Positions 24,549 through 32,372 are shown, numbered from the stretch's first letter. The stretch: DNA of 64,000 bases from Herminiimonas sp. (GCA_028292265.1 JAQGMR010000018.1:37174-101173), one strand, 5' to 3'. The notes: a model not told the origin generated them from the letters alone. Translations and numbers: made by a program.

Positions 24549-25580
24549 ATGACAATGAAAACACTAAATTCGCTTCAAATGGTACGAGCACTCGCTGCGA
24601 TAAGCGTCATCTACTTCCACGTCGGAACCCAAATATCATTTGGCTCGTTTGGAGTGGACATTTTTTTCGTTTTGAGCGGCTATGTGATCGCGATGGTTCT
24701 TTCTGACAAAGAAAAAACAACCACCTCCTTTACCAAGGACCGGTTGACGAGGATTGTTCCGTTGTATTGGACGCTCTCTATCTTCGTTTTTGCCGTCGCG
24801 TATTTGAAGCCACACCTGTTCAATTCAACGACCGCAAACGCGTCAAACCTGCTCAAGTCAATGTTCTTCGTCCCCTACTACAAGGAGAACGGTCAGCTAT
24901 TCCCGATCCTCTATGTTGGTTGGACCCTTAATTACGAAATGTTGTTCTATGCGGTAGTAGCGACATGCGTGACCTTCTCCAGGAAATACTGGATGCTGGC
25001 GAGCGGAATTGTCATAGCATCGCTCTACACAATTTCCTGTTTGCTGGGGCCAATGATGGCCGGAACGGAATTCCTGGCGAATCCGAAAATACTCGAATTT
25101 ATTTTCGGGCTGTTGATTTGGCGGGTCTGGCAGAACAAGATTGAGTTTCCTAAGTATCTTGGCTTACTCGGAATCGTGATTTCGTATTTTGCGATGTCTT
25201 ATTTTGAAGCCAACAATGTGCCAGGCCCTGCTTTGCTTCTCTTCGGCGTACCGTCGTGCTGCTTGATTATTTTCGCTCTTAGCTTCGAAAAACACATAAA
25301 AACGGGTGCGGTATCGCGGCTTCTGATCCACCTCGGTGCCGCAAGTTATGCGACGTACCTCAGCCATCCTTATATCGTCGAGTTTGCGAGGAAGGTGGCC
25401 CCATCGCTTTACAACGGGTTCCAGATAACGACCGCAGTTGGAACGTTAATAACCGTCATCATCGCACTCATTGTTGGGTCGACTGCTTACAGTTTGCTGG
25501 ATAGGCCGTTAGTGCATTTCTGTCGAGGGAAGTTGTTTCCGCACCGAAGCGCACGCCGATCGGAATGTACAGAAGGATAG
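24549..25580 (+). CDS. acyltransferase family 3 (OafA-type), cargo gene
   Basis: The 343-residue membrane protein has the acyltransferase-3 start LQMVRALAAISVIYFHVG with the catalytic-type R-x-x-A...H, then FGSFGVDIFFVLSGYVIAMV and about ten hydrophobic spans. Such enzymes O-acylate surface polysaccharides and are common lysogenic-conversion genes that alter phage receptors. Base composition is more AT-rich than the phage genes to its left. It is flanked by a duplicated gene end, a sign of recent insertion. ATG 24555 is an alternative start. Confidence 0.85.
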   Translation: MTMKTLNSLQMVRALAAISVIYFHVGTQISFGSFGVDIFFVLSGYVIAMVLSDKEKTTTSFTKDRLTRIVPLYWTLSIFVFAVAYLKPHLFNSTTANASNLLKSMFFVPYYKENGQLFPILYVGWTLNYEMLFYAVVATCVTFSRKYWMLASGIVIASLYTISCLLGPMMAGTEFLANPKILEFIFGLLIWRVWQNKIEFPKYLGLLGIVISYFAMSYFEANNVPGPALLLFGVPSCCLIIFALSFEKHIKTGAVSRLLIHLGAASYATYLSHPYIVEFARKVAPSLYNGFQITTAVGTLITVIIALIVGSTAYSLLDRPLVHFCRGKLFPHRSARRSECTEG

Positions 25581-25611
25581 CAGCGGTTAGTTCTCTATGC
25601 GCGGGTCATCG

Positions 25612-25650
25612 CCACCGCAGCTTGAGGGTCTGGTGAAGTGGAGGGATTAG
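25612..25650 (+). repeat. direct repeat copy B (diverged gene end)
   Basis: This stretch encodes PPQLEGLVKWRD and a stop in one frame, a diverged copy of PPLLFEGRVKWGD at 24352-24393. No upstream part of that gene is present here, so it is a remnant 3' end. Confidence 0.6.
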
Positions 25651-25664
25651 GTACTTGATTGGTG

Positions 25665-26822
25665 TCAGGCGGTTGCTTGAGCAACTGGCGTGGCCCGACT
25701 TGTTAAGTAGCGGTTTCCCGCTGCGATCATCGGCTTCTCGATGTATCGGTATGTGATCGTAGACAGCAATACGGTTGATGCCAATAGACACAGGAAGTAA
25801 TGAAGGAAGAACCAGAATCCGTGGACTGGCCCGTAACCGCCGGTCATGAACATATTGATACCGGAAAGCGATAGGCTGTGATTTCCGGATATAACCACCC
25901 AGTGCAATAGGTAGGCGCTGAAGCTAATCTTCCCCAGATGCCGGATCGGACCATTTACCAGCGACCTCGCAGCGCCTTCCGCCAAGCAAAAAGAAAATAT
26001 TCCGAAGCAAACCGCATAGCTAGTGAAAATCGAAAAATGCAATTTCAGTGGCGCTATACCGATGTCGGCGCCGGGGTGGAGCGCAAGGGCAAACATAGCG
26101 GCGATCGCAGCAAAAAGGAGCAGGCGAACAGTGCGCAAGGGAAGTCTCCCGCTGTACCGTCGAACTGAGAAAAAGAGAATGAAGCCGACCATAAACGAAG
26201 GAACGTAAGCGGGAAGCCAAAGCTTCAGCAGAATATCTACGAGCCCGTCGGGTTGTCCTGGCCAGATGTTTGCGCGGTGTGCCCACGATAGGTCGTTCAC
26301 AAAGCTTGCAAGGTAGACCGCAACGACGAACGCAGCAACGGCAGATTTCCATCCTCGAATGATCGCAATTAGGAAGGGAAACGCCAAGTAAAACACCATT
26401 TCGTTGGCTACGGACCAGTCGCCAGGAACAATGCTGTTAATGGTCTCTGGATGCCAGCCATGCAGAAAAGATGCAGTCAAAAGAATGTGGAATAAGCCAA
26501 CTCCGTTCGGCGCGTAATAGCGAGGGGCGTATCCGTCCATAGAAAAGTACACGATCATTACTAGCCAAAACATCGGCGCAATGCGGAATAGCCGTCGAAT
26601 GTAGAACGTTTTTGCGTCGCCTTGTCGGGCGTACCACGATAGGGACAAGGTTAACGCGCTTACAACGAAGAACAGCACGACCCCTCTGGCGCCTTGATCG
26701 AAAAGCCGCATCAAGACTGGGTTCATCGCAGGACCGGCTTGTGACGCATGTGTGAGGATTACCAACAGAATTGCGTACCCCCGCAGCGCGTCAATGTAAT
26801 CGTACTTTTTCGGCTCGTTCAT
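25665..26822 (-). CDS. acyltransferase family 3 protein, second cargo copy
   Basis: I start at the ATG whose complement is 26820-26822, preceded by GAAGGA; a longer in-frame extension upstream lacks family sequence. The 385-residue protein begins YDYIDALRGYAILLVILTHA, the acyltransferase-3 signature, then GARGVVLFFVVSALTLSLSW and many membrane spans, ending near RYIEKPMI. It points toward the other acyltransferase. It probably modifies cell-surface glycans with acetyl or similar groups; donor and acceptor are unknown. Confidence 0.85.
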   Translation of the reverse strand: MNEPKKYDYIDALRGYAILLVILTHASQAGPAMNPVLMRLFDQGARGVVLFFVVSALTLSLSWYARQGDAKTFYIRRLFRIAPMFWLVMIVYFSMDGYAPRYYAPNGVGLFHILLTASFLHGWHPETINSIVPGDWSVANEMVFYLAFPFLIAIIRGWKSAVAAFVVAVYLASFVNDLSWAHRANIWPGQPDGLVDILLKLWLPAYVPSFMVGFILFFSVRRYSGRLPLRTVRLLLFAAIAAMFALALHPGADIGIAPLKLHFSIFTSYAVCFGIFSFCLAEGAARSLVNGPIRHLGKISFSAYLLHWVVISGNHSLSLSGINMFMTGGYGPVHGFWFFLHYFLCLLASTVLLSTITYRYIEKPMIAAGNRYLTSRATPVAQATA

Positions 26823-26908
26823 CGTCCTTCGCTTTCCGTGTGGTGCTCGTGAAAATTGCGGCTCAGGTATGCGCCGTGACACCGTGGTAGTCCGGTGCTC
26901 TGGCGCCA

Positions 26909-27172
26909 CTATATCCCGACCACGCCGCGAATCTGCCGAGAGAGCAGCACTAGATCGTCCCGTTCGGGACTCGAGGGCGATCGCTTGACGTAATCCGTCA
27001 GCTGGTCCAGGAGGGACGATATTGCTTCCATTTCATCCGCCGCTGGAAAGACCTCCACGGTCTCAATCAGTTCGAGCACGGATGTTGGATCTACGACGGA
27101 ATAGTAAAGCGCCTTGTCGCCCTCTTCGAGGGCTTCATGGCAGGCGGTTTTCAGGACGGAGAGGGCGTGCAT
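26909..27172 (-). CDS. small helical protein of unknown function
   Basis: From the ATG at complement 27170-27172 the product has 87 residues: HALSVLKTACHEALEEGDKA, VVDPTSVLELIETVE, and an acidic helical C-terminus. The P-T-S-V-L-E-L-I-E turn is reminiscent of short phage proteins. A longer start at 27283 would add 37 residues but overlaps the opposite-strand gene region. It may be transcribed with the second acyltransferase. I do not recognise it. Confidence 0.45.
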   Translation of the reverse strand: MHALSVLKTACHEALEEGDKALYYSVVDPTSVLELIETVEVFPAADEMEAISSLLDQLTDYVKRSPSSPERDDLVLLSRQIRGVVGI

Positions 27173-27309
27173 GGCAACAAATGATAACGGAATACAGGCC
27201 TTGATTGATAAACCCGAGACATTGAGATCTTTATGGAAGCGTGGCCGAAGTAGCTTAATGAAGTCCAATGATGCTACCGTCACGAGATCAACTTCTGTCG
27301 AGGCCGTGT

Positions 27310-27717
27310 ATGAGCATCGTTACCGTCCTATTGCTCCTTGCTTCAGTACTGGCTGTCTGCTTCTTCGCGCGACGAACCGCTCCGAAGAAGCAGGGCCGCG
27401 GTGAGCGCTTCATGAAAAAGCGGCTTTCCAACAAGGTGGCCCGATACGGTCGCTTCCACGCACACTGGTGTCCAGGCTGCGAGCAAATGCACATGATCCC
27501 CATGCAAGCAGACGGCGGATGGGAGTGGGACGGCAACCCGGTCATGCCCAGCTATCGACCATCCGTCATTGCCGACGGAGCCATCCGGTGCCATTACACA
27601 ATTACCCGGGGGCAGATTCATTTCGCGAGCGATTCGGAACATACCATGGCTGGTCGCACAGTCATTCTTCCCGATCTCCCAGTGGATCGATTTGTCGATC
27701 AAACGTCCTCAGAATAG
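27310..27717 (+). CDS. DUF6527 protein with N-terminal membrane segment
   Basis: ATG 27310 follows GAGG at good spacing and gives 135 residues. Residues 1-20 (MSIVTVLLLLASVLAVCFFA) form a membrane helix and are followed by a Lys/Arg cluster, so the domain would face the cytoplasm. The DUF6527 domain follows: AHWCPGCEQMHMIP, WEWDGNPVMPSYRPSV, then RCHYTITRGQIHFASDSEH and MAGRTVILPD. An internal ATG at 27412 would give a soluble form like the phage copy at 23303. It converges on the E1 gene. An Ubl-pathway role is inference from proximity. Confidence 0.7.
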   Translation: MSIVTVLLLLASVLAVCFFARRTAPKKQGRGERFMKKRLSNKVARYGRFHAHWCPGCEQMHMIPMQADGGWEWDGNPVMPSYRPSVIADGAIRCHYTITRGQIHFASDSEHTMAGRTVILPDLPVDRFVDQTSSE

Positions 27718-27727
27718 CGGCGAATGT

Positions 27728-27761
27728 TGCCGGGGCGGCCGAGTAGCCGGTCGCCCCGGCA
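27728..27761. terminator. shared bidirectional hairpin between the DUF6527 and E1 genes
   Basis: TGCCGGGGCG and CGCCCCGGCA form a perfect ten-base stem with a 14-base loop in the 48-base gap between two converging genes. It could stop both transcripts, although T runs are poor. Confidence 0.6.
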
Positions 27762-27765
27762 GCGG

Positions 27766-28614
27766 CTACTTTAGATGCCGTTCGACTCCGGCGCTGGCGC
27801 CAGCTCCTTTTAACCGGCCGCAATAGAAACAATTTGGTTGAGGCGGATCCTGATTGGCGCTGACTGTGCCGCGCTGGCCATGGTACTTCAGGTGCTTACG
27901 TGCGATTCGTAGTCCTGTTACATGGCACATGGCCTCTGTCAGCGCCATTGAAGCGACAACGCCATTCAGCGATACCACGGATGGTCCGGCAGTGCCGAGC
28001 GCCGACTTTTTGACGCCATAAATCGCATCTCGGTCTCGTCGCGCTGCTTCGGACTCAAGCTCTTTCGTCGCTTGGGCCGGGTCAATCTCCCGGGCGCATA
28101 CCAGACAGCCATCTTCTTCGGCCGTCAGATAGACGCGGCCGCCGAAATGAGAAGGAGCCTCTTCCGGCACATCCGTTGCCAAGTCGAAGTACGTCTTGCG
28201 ATATGCAAGAGCGAATTCAGTGAGGATCAAGCGAGCGCCGTCGTTATCGAGGCAGCCGAAGATCAGGTCCGCTTTGCTCAGGACTTCGAACGCCGCAGCT
28301 GATCGTACGCTCTCCGGCACCCGCACAACATCAATGGTGGGATCGATCGCGTAAACAGCCCGGATCGCCAGATCCACCTTGAGCGGCGGCTCGCCCAATA
28401 GGTCTGCGGGCGTGGCCAAGACGTAGCGGTTTAGATTTGTCCTGTCCAGTCTCTCGTCGTCGATCAGCGACATCTTGCCGTAACCGAAATATGCAGCTTG
28501 CTGTATTACGTGCGTCCCCAGACCACCGCACCCAACTATGGCGATGTGGCTTGCCCGCATCTTTTCCTGGCCCTCCTTGCCGAAGAGTCGCTCATTACGG
28601 TCAAAGCGTTCCAT
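27766..28614 (-). CDS. E1-like (ThiF family) adenylating enzyme of a ubiquitin-like system
   Basis: The 282-residue protein is a single ThiF/E1 domain. Its nucleotide loop is VGCGGLG (28-33), D-x-x-N-x-N-R follows (RTNLNR, N60-R63), D123 lies in GCLDN, and two zinc pairs are C170/C173 and C262/C265. E1 enzymes adenylate the C-terminus of a ubiquitin-like protein. The crossover region where E1 and ThiF enzymes usually carry a cysteine (about 200-220, SALGTAGPSVVSLNG) has none. The gene overlaps the JAMM gene by 14 bases and is last in the operon. Confidence 0.88.
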   Translation of the reverse strand: MERFDRNERLFGKEGQEKMRASHIAIVGCGGLGTHVIQQAAYFGYGKMSLIDDERLDRTNLNRYVLATPADLLGEPPLKVDLAIRAVYAIDPTIDVVRVPESVRSAAAFEVLSKADLIFGCLDNDGARLILTEFALAYRKTYFDLATDVPEEAPSHFGGRVYLTAEEDGCLVCAREIDPAQATKELESEAARRDRDAIYGVKKSALGTAGPSVVSLNGVVASMALTEAMCHVTGLRIARKHLKYHGQRGTVSANQDPPQPNCFYCGRLKGAGASAGVERHLK

Positions 28615-29131
28615 ACTTGCCTCCAGTGATGTTTTTCCAAGTCAAACCGGTAGTGGGTAACACGTTACCGTTCACGTTGACGCATGCAAGGGGCTGAATC
28701 GTGCCATTTTCGCCCCAGATTATCCCGTCGACGGTCGCCCCCGCGACAACGCAAGCGCCGTAAGGCCGCCCCTTCATGCGCCAAACCATGTGCGGTCCGA
28801 AAGTACGCAAGCCCGCCATGTCGGCACAGGACATACAAGCTGTGTTAGCCAGCGGATGTGAGTGAAATTCGCACAGAGAACAATCAAGCGTTCGCGCAGC
28901 CTTAATAACCCCGATGCGCGCCTCATCGGTCAGCTCAAGGAAATCCGAGCCCTGCGTGACGAAATCGCTACGTTGCAGAGCGATGGTCTCCAGGTGAATT
29001 AATGGTCCGCCCTGGTCCTGTTTCACAAGCAAGAACGCGCCTTGCTCATCTGAGGTCCAGGTCGGGAGGAGATGCGCCACCAGCTCCTCCCAGGCGGCCC
29101 CTGAAATATTCAGGATGCCGCCTTCCATCAT
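28601..29131 (-). CDS. JAMM/MPN+ (JAB) isopeptidase of a ubiquitin-like system
   Basis: The 176-residue protein is a single JAB domain. The metal motif is complete: E29, H90 and H92 in EFHSHP, S101 and D104 in MSCADM. JAMM enzymes are zinc peptidases that cut after a ubiquitin-like C-terminus, either to mature a precursor or to remove it from targets. Its ATG overlaps the stop of the Ubl-E2 gene (ATGA) and its end overlaps the E1 gene by 14 bases, so all three are translated together. Confidence 0.88.
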   Translation of the reverse strand: MMEGGILNISGAAWEELVAHLLPTWTSDEQGAFLLVKQDQGGPLIHLETIALQRSDFVTQGSDFLELTDEARIGVIKAARTLDCSLCEFHSHPLANTACMSCADMAGLRTFGPHMVWRMKGRPYGACVVAGATVDGIIWGENGTIQPLACVNVNGNVLPTTGLTWKNITGGKYGTL

Positions 29132-29808
29132 GCCCCCTCGCGGAAGCGCTGATGGAAACCGTCGGCGTAATTCACCAAGTTAGTGCCGGCACCGAACTCG
29201 GCTGCGGCCATCCAGTTGCCGTCGTAGGCCCATGAGAACATTCCCCAAGAGCCGTCGAACGGTGGACGGTTTGCCGCAACCTGCTGGAAGCTGCCCGGGA
29301 CCACGCCATTGAAGGCCAGTGAACTGGGCACGTAGAACCCGTAGGGCGCGGCGGCCGGATAGCTGGGCGGAATCTGGAACGCCACGGCCACTGACTTCGT
29401 ACCCCAGCCATCCGGCAACGTGTACTCGGGAATCAGGATCCAGTTTTCCGTCAGCTGCACATTGCCGAAGCGGTTCCGCAAGGCTGCGAATTCCTCGTGG
29501 ATGCGCAGGTCGAAGAGCGACTGTCCGTCGCCCCGTTTCCAGTGCACTTTTTTCGAGAAGCCCATGCCCGGCTTGATCTCGATCGATGCACTTGGCTGGA
29601 GAGTCGTCTCATTGCCGTCGTCATCGAACTGAATCACTCCCTGTGCGAGATCCCATTTCCCCAGACTCGCGATTTCTTCTGTGGTGATCGTTGGATGATC
29701 CCATTCGATCAGCTTGCCCTCGATGTCGAGGGTGTATTTCGGCCCTTGGCCTTCCGCACCTTTGTCGTGCGGTTCTTGGCCTTGCGGCCCTTTGTCATCA
29801 GTTTTCAC
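29128..29808 (-). CDS. ubiquitin-like/E2 fusion protein without cysteine
   Basis: The 226-residue product starts at GTG (complement 29806-29808) after AAGGA. Residues 1-23 are a Gly/Gln/Pro/Lys linker. Residues 24-92 (KYTLDIEGKLIEWDHPTI, LAQGVIQFDDDGNETTL) match the bacterial multi-ubiquitin type Ubl pattern. Residues about 97-226 fit a Prok-E2_E type E2: LPDGWGTKSVAVAFQIPPSY, APYGFYVPSS, then PFDGSWGMFSWAYDGNW and a C-terminal helix. The whole protein contains no cysteine, so a normal E2 thioester is impossible. A hydroxyl residue such as S187 or S192 could serve instead; that is inference. Confidence 0.8.
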   Translation of the reverse strand: MKTDDKGPQGQEPHDKGAEGQGPKYTLDIEGKLIEWDHPTITTEEIASLGKWDLAQGVIQFDDDGNETTLQPSASIEIKPGMGFSKKVHWKRGDGQSLFDLRIHEEFAALRNRFGNVQLTENWILIPEYTLPDGWGTKSVAVAFQIPPSYPAAAPYGFYVPSSLAFNGVVPGSFQQVAANRPPFDGSWGMFSWAYDGNWMAAAEFGAGTNLVNYADGFHQRFREGA

Positions 29809-29952
29809 GCTATAAATCCTTATAAAAAGCGTAGTTATTCCGCCTACCGATGGGCAGGCGATGGCTTCAAAAGGGATTGACAGCGGGACGGAGGATGGTG
29901 GAATATCGGGGCTCCTACACCGACCGATGTTTCAACCGAAGCTCTGTCACCG

Positions 29953-29985
29953 CGGGCAAGCCCTCAAAGGTTTGCCCGTTTCTTT
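29953..29985 (+). other. inverted repeat between the ImmA-like and Ubl-E2 genes
   Basis: GGGCAAG and TTTGCCC form a short stem separated by ten bases, with a T-rich flank on the + strand. It lies in the 204-base gap between ImmA-like and Ubl-E2 genes on the - strand. It could reduce readthrough between them or serve as an operator. Confidence 0.35.
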
Positions 29986-30012
29986 AAGTCGTGTTCATTT
30001 CCACCTCCATTT

Positions 30013-30597
30013 TCAAATTGCCTTGTCTTTGCGCAGATTTTCGACGCGGTATTGCGCTGCCATCATACTTACCCCACAAGCGTCTGCAATTTTGGAAGGG
30101 TCGCAACCCAACGCCTTGACGGTGTCGAGCGGCATCATAATTTCGGCCGCGAGATTGTTTGCCTGCCATTCGCTGTCTTCGTGCCAGCCGTGATTGCCCA
30201 GTTGCGCTCCGCGGTGAAGGGTCACTGAGTGGTCGAGAACAATGTGTCCAAACTCGTGAACGACCGTGTAGCGTGCGAATGGATCGCCTTCATATACACG
30301 GTCGTAGATGTCGTTCTGAATGACTATCAGGCCGGCTTGCGGGACGGCGAAGGCCGCAGTTTCATTCAGCACGTGGTCTTCCACCGGGTGGAAGCAGTAG
30401 CCCGCACGGAACAACACGTCCTCCAGCAAACGGCCCACGTCGAAGTAGCTCCCCGCGGTGTAACAGGCGGCAATGTCGTTTATTTGGCGCAACTGATTGC
30501 TGACCGCCCGTAGCTTGATACGTGAAGTTGGCGCCACCTTGTAGCCAGTCGGGCCCGAAGTGCGCCGTCTGAATGCTGCTTCCTCGTTGAAGATCAT
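30013..30597 (-). CDS. ImmA/IrrE family metallopeptidase
   Basis: The 194-residue protein has the gluzincin motif VVHEFGHIVLDH (H-E-x-x-H) and a downstream SEWQANNLAAEIMMP segment with the third ligand Glu, as in ImmA/IrrE enzymes. These zinc proteases typically cleave a partner XRE-type repressor to switch on a mobile element or stress response. I use the ATG overlapping the XRE stop (ATGA), which argues strongly for a regulator-protease pair. Both are oriented toward the Ubl operon. Confidence 0.88.
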   Translation of the reverse strand: MIFNEEAAFRRRTSGPTGYKVAPTSRIKLRAVSNQLRQINDIAACYTAGSYFDVGRLLEDVLFRAGYCFHPVEDHVLNETAAFAVPQAGLIVIQNDIYDRVYEGDPFARYTVVHEFGHIVLDHSVTLHRGAQLGNHGWHEDSEWQANNLAAEIMMPLDTVKALGCDPSKIADACGVSMMAAQYRVENLRKDKAI

Positions 30598-30959
30598 GGT
30601 GTTTCCCCTCGGTCGAGCCATTTCTGCACATCGTTCGGAATGCCTTTGCCCTCGCTCAAGCGCCGGGCGAACGCCGCCACAAGGGCCTTTTCACTTGGTC
30701 GGAGCATCGACACGGGCACTATCCTAGTGGATTCGTCGCATGCTTGACGGACGTGCGTCAGCTCCGCCATTGACACGCCGCGTGTCCGGAAAAAGTTGAT
30801 TGCACGCTCAGCAATCTTGGTGGTCAGTTGTTTCTCGCCGAGTTCGATGGAGCTAAGGTAGGGCGATCCGATTTCCAGCTCAATCGCCATCTGCCGTAGC
30901 GAGCATCCCAGCTCAAGCCGCAGCTTTCTACTTGCCAGTCCAAAGGGCGTCAGTTTCAT
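30594..30959 (-). CDS. XRE-type helix-turn-helix regulator
   Basis: The 121-residue protein has an N-terminal HTH (FGLASRKLRLELGCSLRQMA, then EIGSPYLSSIELGEKQL) typical of XRE repressors. A C-terminal helical part ends near the ImmA-like gene. It probably represses its own operon and possibly the Ubl genes downstream, with derepression through cleavage by the peptidase. An AT-rich intergenic stretch containing the divergent promoters lies at 30960-31100. Confidence 0.85.
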   Translation of the reverse strand: MKLTPFGLASRKLRLELGCSLRQMAIELEIGSPYLSSIELGEKQLTTKIAERAINFFRTRGVSMAELTHVRQACDESTRIVPVSMLRPSEKALVAAFARRLSEGKGIPNDVQKWLDRGETP

Positions 30960-31439
30960 GTCGTTTCTCCTGTTTTCGTGGGGGAATTTTTCTTCCTTGC
31001 ATCGCTACTATACTCGACTTCCCTAAAAAAGGAATTAATTTGCAGAACTATTTGTGGTGAAATCATCCTGAAACAGGGAATGTGTCTTGACCGCAGGAAC
31101 TCCGCTACATAGACATGCAGCTTTACCCGTAGGCGAAGGGTATCCACAGCTCCACGCTGAGCTTGAAGTCCAGCGGCACGCCGGCAATTTCAAAATTAAA
31201 AGGGGGCGGTCGAGCGAACGCGCCCTGCGCAAGCCGTCTCTCGATACTCCCAAGACATGGAACGGACATGGAATACCCCATTTACGTGTCAAATTGACCC
31301 TAGGCTTCCGTTGCCTTCGCCGCACGCACGAAACGTATCGCAAGTGGGCGTTACCGATGACTTGCTGATTGCATCTGTTGCAAATTCGCAAACGCTGAGG
31401 CAAACTTCTGCCGCAAATTCGCGTGTCATTGGTTTCCAC

Positions 31440-32078
31440 ATGTACCGTTTCCAAGAGTTTTTGAAGAAGATGGGCGACAGTTTTCGTCGCATTGTTCGAG
31501 CCGCCCGATACGGGGTAACAGTGGATGATTTGCACAGCGATGCCTTCGTCATCGCGCACGAGATCGGCAAGCGCCGGGGCAAGGCAATCGACTTCTCCGA
31601 TCCTGAGGACGCGCTTCTAGTCGTAAAGTCCGTGAACGTTAAAAACGTAAAGCGCGGCGACTGGAATCTTCGCAAGGCGGTACGCCTCGATCAATCCGCC
31701 GACGACGACAACGCGATCGACTGGAACAACAAGTTGCGCGCCGATCCGTCAGCCGACCCGTTCGTTGTCTTATTAAGAGACGAATCGGCCATGGAAGAAG
31801 CGACGATGATTGCGGCAAGCTACTCTCAGGCGGTGGCTTATTTTTTTGTTTTTCAAAACTTCAAAAGCAATCGCGAAAAAATTTGTGCGCATCTCGCCAT
31901 CTCAATCGACGTTCTGGGAAACCGACTCACATGGGCGGGCATGACCGTGCGGCGCCAGCCGTCGCTGTTTGACGGAGTGGAAAGGATCGAAGAAGACTTT
32001 ATGCCAGTGCGGGGACGGCCCAACATCGCTCGTGCGGTCATCGCGTTGTACGGCGAGCAGAAGGCTTGGCGGTTTTAA
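31440..32078 (+). CDS. weakly sigma-70-like protein of unknown function
   Basis: I start at ATG 31440 (212 residues); an upstream ATG at 31257 is in frame but its extra residues look non-coding. The first half has SFRRIVRAARYGVTVDDLHS and a DFSDPEDALLVVKSV stretch like sigma region 2. The second half has KICAHLAISIDVLGNRLTWA, a possible HTH, then RRQPSLFDGVERIEEDF. The match is impressionistic. It is divergent from the XRE-ImmA genes and probably belongs to the same cargo. Confidence 0.5.
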   Translation: MYRFQEFLKKMGDSFRRIVRAARYGVTVDDLHSDAFVIAHEIGKRRGKAIDFSDPEDALLVVKSVNVKNVKRGDWNLRKAVRLDQSADDDNAIDWNNKLRADPSADPFVVLLRDESAMEEATMIAASYSQAVAYFFVFQNFKSNREKICAHLAISIDVLGNRLTWAGMTVRRQPSLFDGVERIEEDFMPVRGRPNIARAVIALYGEQKAWRF

Positions 32079-32277
32079 GAAGGAGCGACGGTAAATCGTT
32101 GATCGAAAAAAAGCCCGACACAAAGGCCGGCCCAATTTCTAGCTGAGGGATTTCAGATTAGGACAGGGGAGGGAGGAATGCTAAGGGCGTCAACTCAGCT
32201 TGAGACCCACGCTCACCGCCGCAGTGAGGCAGAGCGCGATGACGGGGGCTGCGAAAGGATCGATGTACTCGCGTAGG
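32079..32277. other. intergenic stretch without recognisable gene
   Basis: No supported coding frame or RNA gene is seen between the sigma-like gene and the palindrome upstream of the AlbA_2 gene. Confidence 0.5.
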
Positions 32278-32351
32278 ACACCGGTTAATCATAGATTAAT
32301 CGGTGTAAATTACTATTTTTGTCTACTTTATAGTATTCTTACACCGGTTAA
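32278..32351 (+). promoter_or_regulatory. palindrome plus third half-site upstream of the AlbA_2 gene
   Basis: ACACCGGTTAAT (32278-32289) is mirrored by ATTAATCGGTGT (32295-32306), and ACACCGGTTAA recurs at 32341-32351, 21 bases before the start codon. An AT-rich segment with TATAGTAT near 32329 lies between. Three copies of one half-site around a likely promoter look like an operator. The binding protein is unknown. Confidence 0.6.
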
Positions 32352-32372
32352 GTCGAAACAACGGGTGTTGAG

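Noticed and set aside
29953..29985. Strong terminator isolating the Ubl operon from the XRE-ImmA genes
   Set aside because: The stem is short and its T-rich side is on the + strand, the wrong direction for these genes, so I list it only as an inverted repeat.
31257..31439. N-terminal extension of the sigma-like protein
   Set aside because: Composition differs from the rest and the stretch overlaps the regulatory gap; the internal ATG 31440 is preferred.
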